NCBI GenBank assembly: GCA_025716815.1
Contig: JAIXMN010000013.1
Span: forward strand, 434,001 to 498,000
Length of the DNA stretch: 64,000 bases
Reading direction: 5' to 3'
Source of the DNA: Dichotomocladium elegans
Lineage: Eukaryota > Mucoromycota > Mucoromycetes > Mucorales > Lichtheimiaceae
Below are positions 11,901 to 22,875 of the stretch, piece by piece. A program made the position numbers and the translations under genes. Position 1 is the stretch's first letter. Each line of letters opens with the position of its first letter. The notes beneath the pieces were generated by a model. The model was not told the DNA's origin. It worked only from the letters and a program-made list of their open reading frames with translations, and made no database searches.

Positions 11901-12396
11901 ACAACGCTCATTCTTGCACGTCGACTTTCAACCATCATCCATGCGGATATGATCCTAGTGTAAGAGACCAACGACCTAATCTATCCATCTTATGTATATA
12001 TACATATATCTCTGTACTGAAGTCATACGAACTAGTGTGAAGGACGGACACGTGGTGGAATCCGGTACTCATGATAACCTCATCCGACAAGCCACGGCTC
12101 AAGGAGGACAAGGTTACAAATAGAAGGGGGGGTTGCGTTGGGGTGCACGTGGAGACAAACGGTTGCGCAAGCTAAAACCTGTCTGTTTATACACAGGTGT
12201 CTATTACAAAATGTGGCGAGACCAGGAATTCTACGAGGAGCAAGCGGATATTGCGCCCCAGCATAAAAAGGCGATCGACTGCGTAACGGTCGGGCCTGTG
12301 GATGTGGACGTTGCACCGCTTCCACCTCCTGTTATGACCCATTCTCCTAATCAGGCAGCGAGCAACGACACTGATCCTGGCCCCTCTGGACTGTAA
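8918..12396 (+). CDS. HMT1/ABCB-type ABC half-transporter with degenerate nucleotide-binding domain
   Basis: Twelve exons can be joined in frame: 8918-9428, 9494-9904, 9972-10030, 10099-10764, 10881-11028, 11090-11195, 11273-11532, 11584-11636, 11707-11786, 11855-11959, 12036-12112, 12197-12396. The product has an N-terminal hydrophobic domain (TMD0-like), a six-helix ABC membrane domain and one C-terminal ATPase domain, the layout of fungal heavy-metal-tolerance (HMT1) half-transporters of the vacuolar membrane. Motifs are Walker A GPPGGGKETIFRL (Ser/Thr after Lys replaced by Glu), Q-loop VPQDPVLF, signature LSNSEKQR (usually LSGGEKQR), Walker B VLIDEPMSDLDT and H-loop ILARRLSTI (His replaced by Arg). 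Intron 11029-11089 uses a GC donor. Frames and splice sites are intact, so this is not an ordinary decayed pseudogene; ATP hydrolysis is probably weak or absent. Confidence 0.87.
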
Positions 12397-12517
12397 CGGA
12401 AGTGGACGTCCGATCTGCTACATAGAAACGAATAGCATCTTGCTTGTGCCACACTGCACTATGCATTAAATATAACCGAACAGTACTGAATCTCTGTACT
12501 ATTTCTGATACAATCTT

Positions 12518-13809
12518 CTAACTCCACACACGGATAAGTCCATCGTCACCGGCTGTAATCATGCCGACGTCCTGTGGATGATAATCTATGGTAGTAACGA
12601 CGCCGTCATGGGATTTGAGGGTTGCGGAAGTGCAGCCTTCCAGAACATCCCAAACATAGATATTGCCGTCTTCCGACCCGCTGAGCGCATGCGCGTCTGT
12701 GTTGGAGAGCACAGAGTTCACCTTATAATCCTTATGTTTATGACCCTTGAATTCGTTTAGCAGAGTGCCATTGGCTTTATCCATTAACCGGACTGTGTCG
12801 TCGAGGGTACTGACAAGGATACAGTTCCCATCATGCGAAAGTGATGCAGAGGTGACGGCAGCTATGCAAAAAAAAAAAAAACCGTTAAGCGATATTTAAA
12901 TTCCTGCTGTAGCAACAACCCTAATCCACAACTTACCGCCAATATAGTCCTCTGCCAGATGCCCATTTCTAATATCGTAGACGCGCACGCGCCCATCTGT
13001 AGATCTGTATTGAAAAGACATCGTCAGACCTCCGGTGCCTCTAGTTTTACGCGTCGTTTGCTTTACCCCGCTATAATCTCAGCGCCTCGTACTTGTACTG
13101 ACATGACACTGTCTTTGCTATCCTCTAGTACTTGAATAGGCTGGAAATTGGATGACCTTTGTAGGTGTACATGGTCAGTGCGCGTTCGTGACTGACCATC
13201 CCTGCAAGTCTTGCATACCGACAATCCCATATCCGGATGGTCGCATCGAAGGACCCTGTAGAAAACATGGTTGAACCCTCTCTCTCTCCCTCGGTTTTTT
13301 CTTCCCAAACTCCATACTTACCACTCGCAAGAACAGATGCCTCTTCATTGAAATCGACACTATTCACACGCTAGTAATATGCGTAAAAATATACACATAA
13401 TACAAAGGACAGTGTTCTTATTGACTTGCCTCCCAGTGGGCAGTGTAACGTCGTAGAATCTCGCCAGTCCCAACATCCCATAAAATGACAGCACGATCCA
13501 TACCGCAACTTGCAATCTTTGCATTATCCGATGCCCTGATAAGCGCAACATTTTGGTAAGCATGAAAGAAAAAGCATCGTACCGGCAAAATCGCGCGAAA
13601 ACACACACATACACTGCAACACCCAGTACGTCGCGACCGTGACCATTGTAGCTATGGAGCGGCATGCCAGTAAGCGGATTCCATAATCGTACGGTCCGAT
13701 CCCGGCCCCCGGACAGACAATACTGTCCAGATTTGTTGTAGCAGACATCGTTGATAGGTCCGGTGTGACCCTTCAGGGTTTGTTGAATGGCTGTAGGGTA
13801 CGGTGCCAT
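12518..13809 (-). CDS. WDR83: WD40 scaffold protein, WDR83/MORG1 homologue
   Basis: Seven exons: 13809-13613, 13535-13430, 13370-13322, 13255-13219, 13156-13067, 13004-12937, 12861-12518. The product is a single beta-propeller of seven WD repeats, starting with LKGHTGPINDVCYNKSG and ending with AGDDGLIRVWS. Family-diagnostic stretches are SGGRDRTVRLWNPLTG, SGSFDATIRIWDCR, VLEDSKDSVMSV and SGSEDGNIYVWDV. Members act as scaffolds in MAPK signalling and are found with spliceosomes; the exact role here is inferred from homology. The second intron (13429-13371) begins GCAAGT and is a GC-AG intron, since no GT site restores frame. The gene is convergent with the ABC gene, leaving only 121 bp between stop codons. 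Confidence 0.92.
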
Positions 13810-14984
13810 GTTGAATGTTGCAAGTAGTGGGGATGGAGGGGGAAAAAATAAAAAATAAAAAATAAGAGTATCAAGCGCGAAAATATAAGCGATGAGCTAT
13901 CGACTACTGTCCGGCCGGCGATCAATTGCATGTATGTAATACAACAGTCGAGTAATCTTGAAAGGAGCGCTGCTCTCTAGGCATTATCATCATCATAGGT
14001 AGAAGCTTGAAAGAAAATAGCCATCACAGAAGCGAACTACACCTTCGCTCCCCCCCCATCATGTTCTCTACTGTTTGAGACTGTCTGCAGCATGGTGTAC
14101 AACCATTCTGTCGGCAATCGCGGCCGTCGCTCTACAAACACTCGTGAGCAGGCTGACAAAGAGCACGGCATGGTGGTATGAAAGGGTGCTGACAGTTGCA
14201 TACAGCCTTCCTCCCTTTTCGGGTAATCCACCATCGGAGCAAGTGCTCCTCAATTAGCTACGTAGGCCTTGCTATACCTGCAGATCAAGACGAACCGGGA
14301 GACCACCATCTTTCCCTTTGCTGGCATTCAGTATGAATACATACAGGGAGACCTTATAAGCCAAATGCGCCAACCCGGCCCCTACACCCCTGCTTATCGC
14401 GTTAAAGCATACGCCGTTACCTTTTTCTCTCTCGAAAGTGCAATGGACTGCGTAAGTCCGAAGAAAAAGAAAAGCCCATACTTGCAGATGATAGCGGCTC
14501 AGTGAGCATGAAAACCTCCTCCCCGGCTCCTTTTTTTTCCCTTTCCCATTTTCTCCCTCCGCATACTGATCCAACATAAAGTAGCCATCATCTGTTGGTA
14601 TCCCCAGAGAGAAAGTACGTACTTCATTTCGTGCTCTTGCATTTGTGAGAGCCATTTCGTAGGAGCTGCACCTGAGGGCGCAGTGGTTCCATGCATGGCA
14701 CATGGAGAAGGAGGAAAACAGGGTGCTTGAATATGAACTGCAAGACGGATAAACGTGCCTCAGGCAGACCCACACATACACACACGCCGTCCAACCAGCA
14801 GGGGATGCTTCCATGTTGACATGAACCCTTAGAGAGAACTTTGTTATTCAAAGAAGCGCATCAGGCAGGGAGGTTCATCATCGAGCTGTATTCTAAAATA
14901 GGCAGAGAGAAGATGCATTTATTGACAGCATGAGAACATTTGTCAACGTTTCTTTTATTTCTCTCGTTCGTTTTTTTTCTTTGC
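13810..14984. other. Divergent intergenic region with an unresolved minus-strand frame
   Basis: The region lies between WDR83 (-) and the oxygenase gene (+). A 180-codon minus-strand frame (14814-14272) includes a hydrophilic stretch around 14530-14640 that looks protein-like (EVRTFSLGIPTDDGYFML), and further short frames lie at 14253-14037. I do not recognise a family and cannot build a gene with splice sites, so no CDS is called. Confidence 0.35.
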
Positions 14985-16478
14985 ATGCTAGAAGTCGGCA
15001 ACAAGGTGCTCCCGTTTCTTTATGTTGCGGGTGTACCAACGCTATGTTTGTACCTCATCACGGTCCGATGCTTACGCTACCGCAACATCAACCTTCTTCG
15101 CCAGAAATATCCTGATCCGACCATCGCACTTCGCGATCCTGACGTGGCCGCTGAAGTATACGATTGCACAGCACGCAAAGATTTTCCTTGTAAAGGATCT
15201 GTCCCAACGGTGACCTAGACCTATTTACCCCCAGGAGTTGCGTTGACTAACTAATGGTAAATTTATACTTGTCTCCATTCTCCTCCACTCCCGCACGCCC
15301 CACCCCGCAAAAGTCCTCTTTGCCATGGCTGCCGACATTGCAGCGTTCAAGACGTTTGCCATCCCATCTATCAGCAAACTCCTCTATTCCACAAAACAAT
15401 TTCCCAAAAACACAAGCAAACGCTCTGAGGACACTGATCTTCTCCTGGTAAATGAATGAATCATAGTCCGGCTACTATGTCGTTCCAGAAACACATGGTG
15501 GAACTCAGAGCATGTTTGCAATATGTACTCATCCTCCCAACCGCCCCCTACCTACGGCGGTTCCTACTGTTAGCTCGAGATGACCGACGTTTATCCACAT
15601 CTTCAAGAGGAGCTCAGAAAGAACCCAGCACTGTCAAAGGAGGAAATGGATCACATCCGCAGTCGTCGACATGCTGCTATTCAACGCGTAAACGAAATTC
15701 ATAATGTATACCCCATTCGTAACGGGGATTATGTTTATACACTCACAATGTTTGTGGCGGAGCCTCTAAAGTGGATCAAACGCTATGGATGGCGCGAGCT
15801 TGACCCGCTCGAGATGAATGTATGTATAAAAACCTTTGGCTTGGGCTTTATATTGAAAAAAAAATGTGACCTTCCCTGTTTCGTTTTGTTTCCAGGCACT
15901 CTTTAGAATTTGGTATGATATCGGCACGGAAATGAGGTTCAAAGATATCCCGACTACGTTGGAAGCCATGGTTGAATTTGAAAAGGTGGGCAGCATTGCA
16001 AGCAAATCGGATCGGCCGCACACGGATTTCCACCCCCCCCTCACACTGCAACATTTGCTGGATTTAGACATATGGGAGAGACCATGCCTCTTTTTCCCCC
16101 GCGAACTGGAAGGTCGGTCAGCCTACCCTCGAACATATCCGGAAGCGTTTCCCGGTATTTGCCCAGCCAATGCTTCGCAAGGTCTTGGCAGCTCTCCTGG
16201 ACGAACCACAGTTAATCGCCCTGGCCTTGGAGCGTCCGGCGCCTATTATATCCCTCCTGGTTCATGTATCTCTCTCGGTGCGAGCCTTTCTCACCCGACA
16301 TTTCGCCCTGCCCCGTTTCACCCCCATCGTGCGCACACCGTCTAGTCCCGACAAGAAGACAGGCCTTTTGAAAACAACCTTTGACGTATACCCACCGATC
16401 TATCCAGACGGTTACTGCATCTATGAGTTAGGGCCGGACAAATTCAAGCCTTCGACATGTCCCGTTGGCCATATGTGA
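14985..16478 (+). CDS. mpaB/B'-rubber oxygenase catalytic-domain (DUF2236-like) protein
   Basis: Exons 14985-15189, 15314-15447, 15574-15819, 15896-15985 and 16068-16478 join in frame. The N-terminus has a membrane segment (VLPFLYVAGVPTLCLYLITV). The body matches the ER-bound oxygenase mpaB / latex-clearing-protein fold, with FLFAMAADIAAFKTFAIP, SISKLLYSTKQ, SRRHAAIQRVNEIHNVYP, LTMFVAEPLKWIKRYGWR and SPANWKVGQPTLEHI. It ends with a Pro-rich tail (PPIYPDGYCIYELGPDKF). Family members are haem-dependent oxygenases acting on isoprenoid chains, or are uncharacterised; the substrate here is unknown. I chose the ATG at 14985 because it opens the membrane-anchor frame. An ATG at 14930 is in another frame and could belong to a short 5' exon. 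Confidence 0.78.
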
Positions 16479-16703
16479 TCCAATCCCCCTAAGGATTGCC
16501 TTGGACGAATAATTTGAAGGCCTTCTTTTTCCAGCAAGGAATAAAAGGCCAGACGAGAGAAAATAGATTTGTAACGAAAGGTGTGGTTTTTCCTTTTGGT
16601 CTCTTATGTGTGTGAATGTATCTACAAGGTATCAAATAGCGGGGTGGCGATGGGGGGATGGCGGGGAGGGGGAGAGAGATTTGTGAATTCGCTACGCGAG
16701 TGA

Positions 16704-17746
16704 TCAAGCAAGATCTTCGCTTAAACGCTTGATGCGTTTCCGGTATCCTTCTTCCATTGCGCAATCATCACAGAACCATTTTCCTGCGGGTGGCTCTACC
16801 AAGCCAACACATGCATAGTGAAACCATTCCTTCTCACACTAAAACCCAGACGAATCAGTCATCTTCTTTTGCACTCTGTGCCCGCATTTATCACTTACGT
16901 TCTCTCCATCACATGCAACCATATCGCCGAACGATACCTGGTTACAAATGCAGTATCTCGGTTCATTGGGATCAATCTCGAGCTCAGAAATCGTGCCGTG
17001 ATGGTTGATGGACGGTGTGGGCCGAGGTACCCGCTTTCTAAACGATGAAGCGGGCTGGAGCGATCTTTTGCGGTGGCCAGCTAGATGGTTTTTTTAGAAA
17101 TCGAAGGGAAAGACAAGACAAGACAAGTGTCAGGTGACCGAACACACCTTCAGCACCAGTGCCAGCACCCCGCCAGCCGTCCTCCCACGATCGGTTGCTT
17201 GACCGTTGCCCGCCGATCCATTCCCCGCCTTCAATCCCGCTTTTGGCCATTTGTGAATCGATGCGTTCAATGTGCCGGGACACGAGATCGTACATGCGCA
17301 TTGCAAGCTCAATTTTCTCGTCTTGTTTTGAAAGTGCCTTTTGATATTCCCGTTCTAACTGGGATCGCGATGAACTGAGATTGATGGTGTGATTGTTGGT
17401 CGTGTTGGTATTGGCATTCTTCAAGGCCTTCGTATATGAGCGACGGTGCTTCGTGTACGTTTCCCTTACACCTGAATCAACTCAGTTCCCTGACTCACAA
17501 CAAACATGCCCTTTTTCCTTTCTCCCCTCCCTCTCCTCCTTCTCTCTCTTGCTTATTTTACGTTGGAATTCTTCGTCCATACTACGCAGTTCATGCATAT
17601 TCTGGTCGATTTCTGCCGGAAGATTCTGAAGACCTATCCATTTTGTATTGAATACGCTTGATTGAATTCACTTTTGGATATACAGAAAAAAAGATCCACT
17701 TACTTTCAACATAATCCTCGAAGATGTCCGCGACCGATACACTCAT
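16704..17746 (-). CDS. ING-family PHD-finger chromatin protein
   Basis: On the minus strand an ING N-terminal domain (exon 17746-17704, [15 protein letters not shown]; next exon from 17633, [18 protein letters not shown]) is followed by a coiled region ([18 protein letters not shown]), a low-complexity linker and a C-terminal PHD finger ([41 protein letters not shown]). The PHD cysteines and histidine fit the C4HC3 pattern, and the aromatic residues used to read H3K4me3 are at the usual places. ING proteins are subunits of histone acetyltransferase or deacetylase complexes. The intron splitting the PHD finger (GEN/CEKEW junction) is clear, whereas the boundary between the second and third exons near 17400-17560 is not. 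The protein ends with a basic tail ([11 protein letters not shown]). Confidence 0.88.
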
Positions 17747-18601
17747 AATAGGGGCAGAGAGGAGGGGGGGTGCCTTTCCAGAAACTATAAGAAGGGACAA
17801 GAAAGAAAAGGAGCGGAAGCCATCCTCCGTCCCTTTCGATATATCCAAAGCAGTCATATGTGACTTGCCTTCTTTTTAAAGCGCGGGGTGGGAGCATGGG
17901 CCCCTCCCTTTTTCCCCCCCCCCACAGGAGGCGAAGAGAACGAAGCTGCTCCACGGACACCAAGGGCACCCAAGTTCCCTTTCTGCGAGTATCATTGCGT
18001 CCAAAGTAACAGATACCTGCTTCACCCTTCCGGCAGTACGTCTCTGCTGGCCCATCCGCCTCCTTCGGTAAGTCCGTCCAGCGGCCCCACAAAAAACCGG
18101 CAAGAGAGGATCGTGTTCGCAGCGGTAGGGTCAAAAGTGATCCAGTTGTATGTTATTCCTATTTACAGAGGCTCGTTCTCCCCATCTTCTGTCTCGATCC
18201 TATCCCGTGTGCACTGACCAACGAGCGAAAGCTTCGCTCCCATTGGGCATAACAGGTTACACGAGCATCGCCCATGCTCCAAGCGCGATACTTCCTTGTT
18301 TCTACAAGGCAGCAGCACGTCATCTCGCATTCCGCGTATGCGCTCACAGAGCTCTGCCGTTGGATGGCGGATCAAGATGCAGCCTCATTATCCAGGTGAG
18401 TATCCCGTACCTATTCGAACCACGGCATTTGCCCTTGTGCGTTGGATGTTTATGTTTTGAAACCACCCCTCCCGGTGGGTTGGAAACGTTCTGCATTGAC
18501 TGAAGCTGGAACGTCCTTTGACCTGGTAAAAAAAAATTACTAAGTGGGCATTTACTTTTAACTACTCGTCCGTAATGAATAAATCCCGCAGGAGCTGTTG
18601 G

Positions 18602-18637
<36 letters not shown>

Positions 18638-18936
18638 AATATATACGCGCGCGCATGTGGCTCCCATGGCTCGCAGAATTTTCCCAGGCATGGGAGACGC
18701 ACAAACTGCATCGTCAGGGAGGGCACCCCTCCCCCTCCCCACCCACGAGACCTGCACCCAAAGTCCCCGTACACAGCAGCGCTTTGTTGCTGGGAACAGG
18801 CGCTGTCCAAACGTTTCCGCCGCCGCGCGCGCGTCCCGCGGACTTTGAAAGAGTGCCTGGGCAGGACAAATTGGTAATCAGCAGCCCGCCCCGGATCCCA
18901 CCGCCCCGTTTGTCCCGTCTTTTGCTTTCAAAAAAT
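17747..18936. other. Intergenic region with possible small gene and CA/TA repeat
   Basis: The ING and NudC genes diverge here. A plus-strand frame around 18273-18391 reads like coding (ARYFLVSTRQQHVISHSAY, ALTELCRWMADQ) and ends at a GTGAG donor, but neither a clear upstream exon nor a family was found. A (CA)n(TA)n repeat at 18601-18640 and GC-rich sequence up to the NudC start suggest promoter DNA. Confidence 0.35.
18601..18640. repeat. (CA)n(TA)n compound microsatellite
   Basis: Alternating CA for about 24 bases runs directly into TA repeats and then a short GC-alternating stretch, upstream of NudC. Confidence 0.85.
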
Positions 18937-19953
18937 ATGGCCGAAAAAGATTATAATGACATGACCCCCGAAGAACGCGAGGTCTACGATAAGGAACAAA
19001 AGGCTCGCGAGGAAAAAGAACAGGCACAACTTCCGTACAAGTAAGATAAAACAATGCCTCACTCTTTTGTGCTTCCCCCCCCCACCACTCATCCCAATGC
19101 GATGCTTGGATGGATTTTCTAGGTGGCGACAAACACTGCAAGATGTCGATGTGACCATTCCCGTTCCTAAGGGTACGCGTGGACGTGATTTGGTTGTGGA
19201 ACTAAAGAGGAAGCACATCAAGGTGGCCTTGAAAGGGCAGCCTGCGATCCTTGAGGCAAGCCGCAAGGGAGGACGGAACAAAGCGAAAAAAAAAGAATTA
19301 CTAAAGGTCGTTTTTGGTTTTTGGGCCGTGGGTTTTTTTTTTTTTGAACAGGGTGAACTCTGCAAGGATATCAAGGTCGATGACAGCACTTGGACCATTG
19401 GTAATATCGGATGGATAGATGAGTGTTGGGGTGGGCGGGACAGAAGATTGTCTCTCGGGAACAATATGAGTGAAAGGCGTGTATATATGTTGTGCGCGAG
19501 GTGGGGAAACTCATACCATAACAGACAATCAGCAAGAGGTATTGGTACATCTCGAAAAGGTGAACCAGATGACGTGGTGGGAACATGTGGTGACCTCTGC
19601 ACCGAAAATCGATACCAAAAAAATCCAGCCCGAAAACTCAAAGCTGGATGACCTGGACGGCGAGACGCGTGCGATGGTCGAAAAGATGATGGCAAGTGCG
19701 GGATGGATGTGTTGGCTCCAGTAGTAGTGGCAGCAGCAGCATAAGCAGCAGGAGGCTGACAATGCATGTTTAGTTTGACCAACGTCAAAAGGCAATGGGT
19801 CTACCCGATAGCGACACACTCAAGAAGCAGCAAGCATTCGAATCTTTCAAACGCCAACATCCGGAGATGGACGTAAGCGATACGCCTTCATTCTTGGAAT
19901 GCGGAGAGAAAAACTGATTTCTATTCCAGTTTAGCAAAGTCAAATTTGACTGA
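18937..19953 (+). CDS. nudC: NudC-type CS-domain nuclear distribution protein
   Basis: Six exons: 18937-19040, 19123-19255, 19352-19400, 19525-19691, 19774-19872, 19930-19953. The product has an acidic/charged N-terminus ([19 protein letters not shown]), then a p23/CS domain ([44 protein letters not shown]) and the conserved NudC C-terminus ([30 protein letters not shown]). NudC is an HSP90 co-chaperone that stabilises LIS1/dynein components for nuclear migration. Introns 19256-19351 and 19692-19773 both begin GCAAG. They are required as GC-AG introns to keep the domain intact, because no GT alternative maintains frame. The protein is short for the family because the N-terminal coiled-coil is reduced. 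Confidence 0.93.
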
Positions 19954-22875
19954 TAACCTTGTTCGTACAATACAATAAGGGTAATAAACCGAAGGATATT
20001 GTACATGCGCACCGCAAGGAACAGGCCAAATCTCTTTTTTCTTGCTGGACCACCGGTGCAGACGAAGCCTAGATGTACATGGCACGACTGCCTCGTCGTA
20101 CTTTTATTCACGGTTTGGATGGTCGTCTTTTCTTTTTCAATAGATATGCAGGCAAGGGGAGGGGTTGTCGTTGAGAGAGACATGTGGTGGATGGTCATCA
20201 AGCATTTGCTTATGTTGCGAAGGTGTTTGCGCTTATTTCCTATTCCGCCAATGTCTTTCCAAAACGCGGGCATGCAGGAGCCCAGCGCGTAGTACGGTAT
20301 ATACATACCACCTCCTGGCTCCAACCAAACCGCATCCCTGTACAGATACTGAATTTATCGTGTATATATACATTTCTGGTTTTTTGCGCAGAATCTTTAC
20401 GCAAAGCACCTATCCTTTTGGGACGCCTGCAGTGGTTACACTGCCAAATTCAACCTACCGTACAACTTTGAAAAATGGGGAGGGCGCAATATCGGCATCA
20501 TTAAATGTAGCTCGAGAGATTCCCATAGCCACTGGCGAAAAAAAAAAGACTGGTTGTCGCCAGGATTCGCCTGATGTGTGTGTGCCGAATTGGCAAGCAA
20601 AAGTGTAAAGATATAATTTTATATTCTGGGAAAATAAAATAATGCAAGGTTTCGCACAATGAATACCGTTGTAAAAAGGGGATGCGGATGGAGGAAGCGG
20701 AATGCTAGTCGGGTGTATATATGGGTACTGTAGATATTATTAGCAGATGAAGATACATAGGACGTAAAACAGAAGGAGGAGGTGGGAAAGATAAATATGA
20801 CAATGAGCTGCTCTGAACGGATCAGGTTACGAAGAGCATAGAAGACTGCTCTTCAAACCCAAGGATCTCATCAAGGACCGAACTAAGAACGATGCGTTTA
20901 GTGTCTCCACTCAGAAAGAGAAACCATTCGAGTGCTCACCGTTCCTGGTGCATCGGAAGCGTCGCTCTCCTTCGCCATCCTGCTTTTCAAAGTAACAAAC
21001 AGACGGCGGCTCTGACGAGAAAGAGACAATGTGACGTACAGTTCGGCTATGGTGCGAAGTTGGTATCCTGTGTGGGTTTGGCCGTGATGCGATTGCGTTT
21101 GGTACAGGCTTGTTGATGTTCCAGGCGTCGAGGACGGGCAACGAGTCGTAGATGGATGCTTTCGCGACCATGTGGGTCATCTTTTTTTCTTCTTCTCAAA
21201 AGGTGATAAAACAAAGGCACGTCAAGCCTCGTACACACACACACACACTCTCTCTACCCCCCCTCGGCGCCCACCTTTTTATATTCCCGTTCCTATGCAA
21301 ACAAGGTTGCTAACTCCCTCCCCGTTGTGCGACTTACTCACGTGACATATATTTGATTCAATCCCATTTGTGAGCAACAACCCTTCCCAATCTGTCCTTC
21401 TCCATACATTGGATCCAAAGGGACTCCCATTGTATTGACGGTCATTTTGTTTGGTTTCCGTGGACTACTATATTGTATGGGCCCAATTGCTGCTGCTACA
21501 GTATGTGTGCATACCCATCCATGGAGTCCATGCATGCAGTACATAGTCTATATAAAGTTCTTTCCACAATATGCTGAAATCGGCTGATTTATGTCTGTCA
21601 CCGAAAAAAAAAGGGGGTGAGTGTTTGGATTTTCTGTTTTGAACCAAAAAGAAAGAAAAAAAAAGGGCCTGTGGGTGGAAATAGGATATGCAGCAGCGTC
21701 CCCCAAATCCGTGATGGACGCATTCTTTTTTTTTTTATTTTCTTGCCACAAACGCACGCCAGAGTCTAGCTTATCAATCATAACACGGATGGAGGTGTAA
21801 ATAAGGAAAGGTTAGGGTAGCAAAACCAGAATGAGCTGCTGCAGACCCATAAACCAATCAACCACCCATGCGCCGAACAAAAGCAATTCCTGCACCGTCC
21901 GAATGCAAGTGCGTACATGAACGACGGTGAGCTTAGCTCTGGAAAAACCTACCTCTCTCCCCGCCCACCCCATCCCTCATTAACAATAACTTTCCCTTCT
22001 TGTGAAGCATTGCTATCCTTCACCCTGCCTGGGATCCCACCGTTTTGGATTATGTACGCAGCACACTTTTTTTTTTCCAGAAGGGTGGATTGGGGAGGAG
22101 GGGTAGCGGAGAGAATAGAATCACTTTCTGTTATTATCAATGACATAGTTCGTGCCTTAAGGAATGAGGCTATTTCCGCTTGAGACATCGGCTGCACAAT
22201 GTACATAACACCGTTTCCACAAGTCGCAGGAGGGCCAGCAAAAATAAAAATAAAAATGAAGCTGTGTCCGTCTAGAGATACATACCTCTATAAGACCCTA
22301 TCAAACTTTCTTGGCTGAACCCTTTCGTCCTGCATTCAAAGATGAGCAATCCTAAGTGGATGTGATAGGTTCGATTCCTATGACGTTCTTGGATACTTGA
22401 AGAAGCCACTATGTAACCACTTCAAACAATCAAAATTACCAAAATGTTTTTCTCACGAAAATGGACTATGGCATCGATGAGGAACCGTATGCACCAGACA
22501 GCGTGTTCACACTGAGAGCTCACCACGATCGCACTGCCTCCCCATTGAGTGATCCGCTTTGGGGTCGGGCAGGCGTTATGTTGAACGTATAGGTAGTAGC
22601 AATTTTACGGCCCATCCAAATGCCCCCCCTTTTTTTGATCCCACACTGGGCAGGATGAGATACAGTTTCATTCCGGGAAGAACATTGCCTGAGCAGCAAT
22701 GGGGGTGTTTTTATACATATATATATATATATATATATACTTGTATGCACTGCATCTCGTAAAAACGAAGCAGAAAGTAATGTGGAATGGTTTGGTTTCC
22801 TTGGGGCAACGGGAGCAAGAAGGGACACCGTGCGGGGAAGGGAACAAAGGGGATGGGAAGGCCGCACCAGGTTGT
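19954..22875. other. Long region without a secure gene
   Basis: Nearly 3 kb lies between NudC and the hexokinase-like gene. Fragments read like short exons without forming a model. Plus-strand examples are 20182-20345 (GHQAFAYVAKVFALISYSAN) and 20391-20520. Minus-strand examples are 21180-20911, a short frame near 20930-20843 ending EILGFEEQSSMLFVT, and 21544-21338 (KMTVNTMGVPLDPMYGEG). One or two small intron-containing genes are likely, but I recognise no family. A T-arm-like motif near 22365 is noted under rejected items, and a TA microsatellite sits at 22711-22740. Confidence 0.35.
22711..22740. repeat. (TA)n microsatellite
   Basis: About 30 bases of alternating T and A lie downstream of the hexokinase-like gene. 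Confidence 0.85.

Noticed and set aside
17706..18134. 142-codon minus-strand frame upstream of ING
   Set aside because: It overlaps the ING first exon in another frame and has no family resemblance.
18601..18640. CA/TA repeats considered as a CRISPR-like or satellite array
   Set aside because: They are simple dinucleotide microsatellites without spacers or longer repeat units.
19785..20324. 179-codon minus-strand frame
   Set aside because: It runs antisense to the last NudC exons and has no motif.
22300..22385. tRNA-like T-arm (ATAGG, TTCGATT loop, CCTAT) on the plus strand
   Set aside because: The T-arm pairs perfectly, but only four of seven acceptor pairs can be formed upstream and no D-arm or anticodon arm fits, so I do not call a tRNA.
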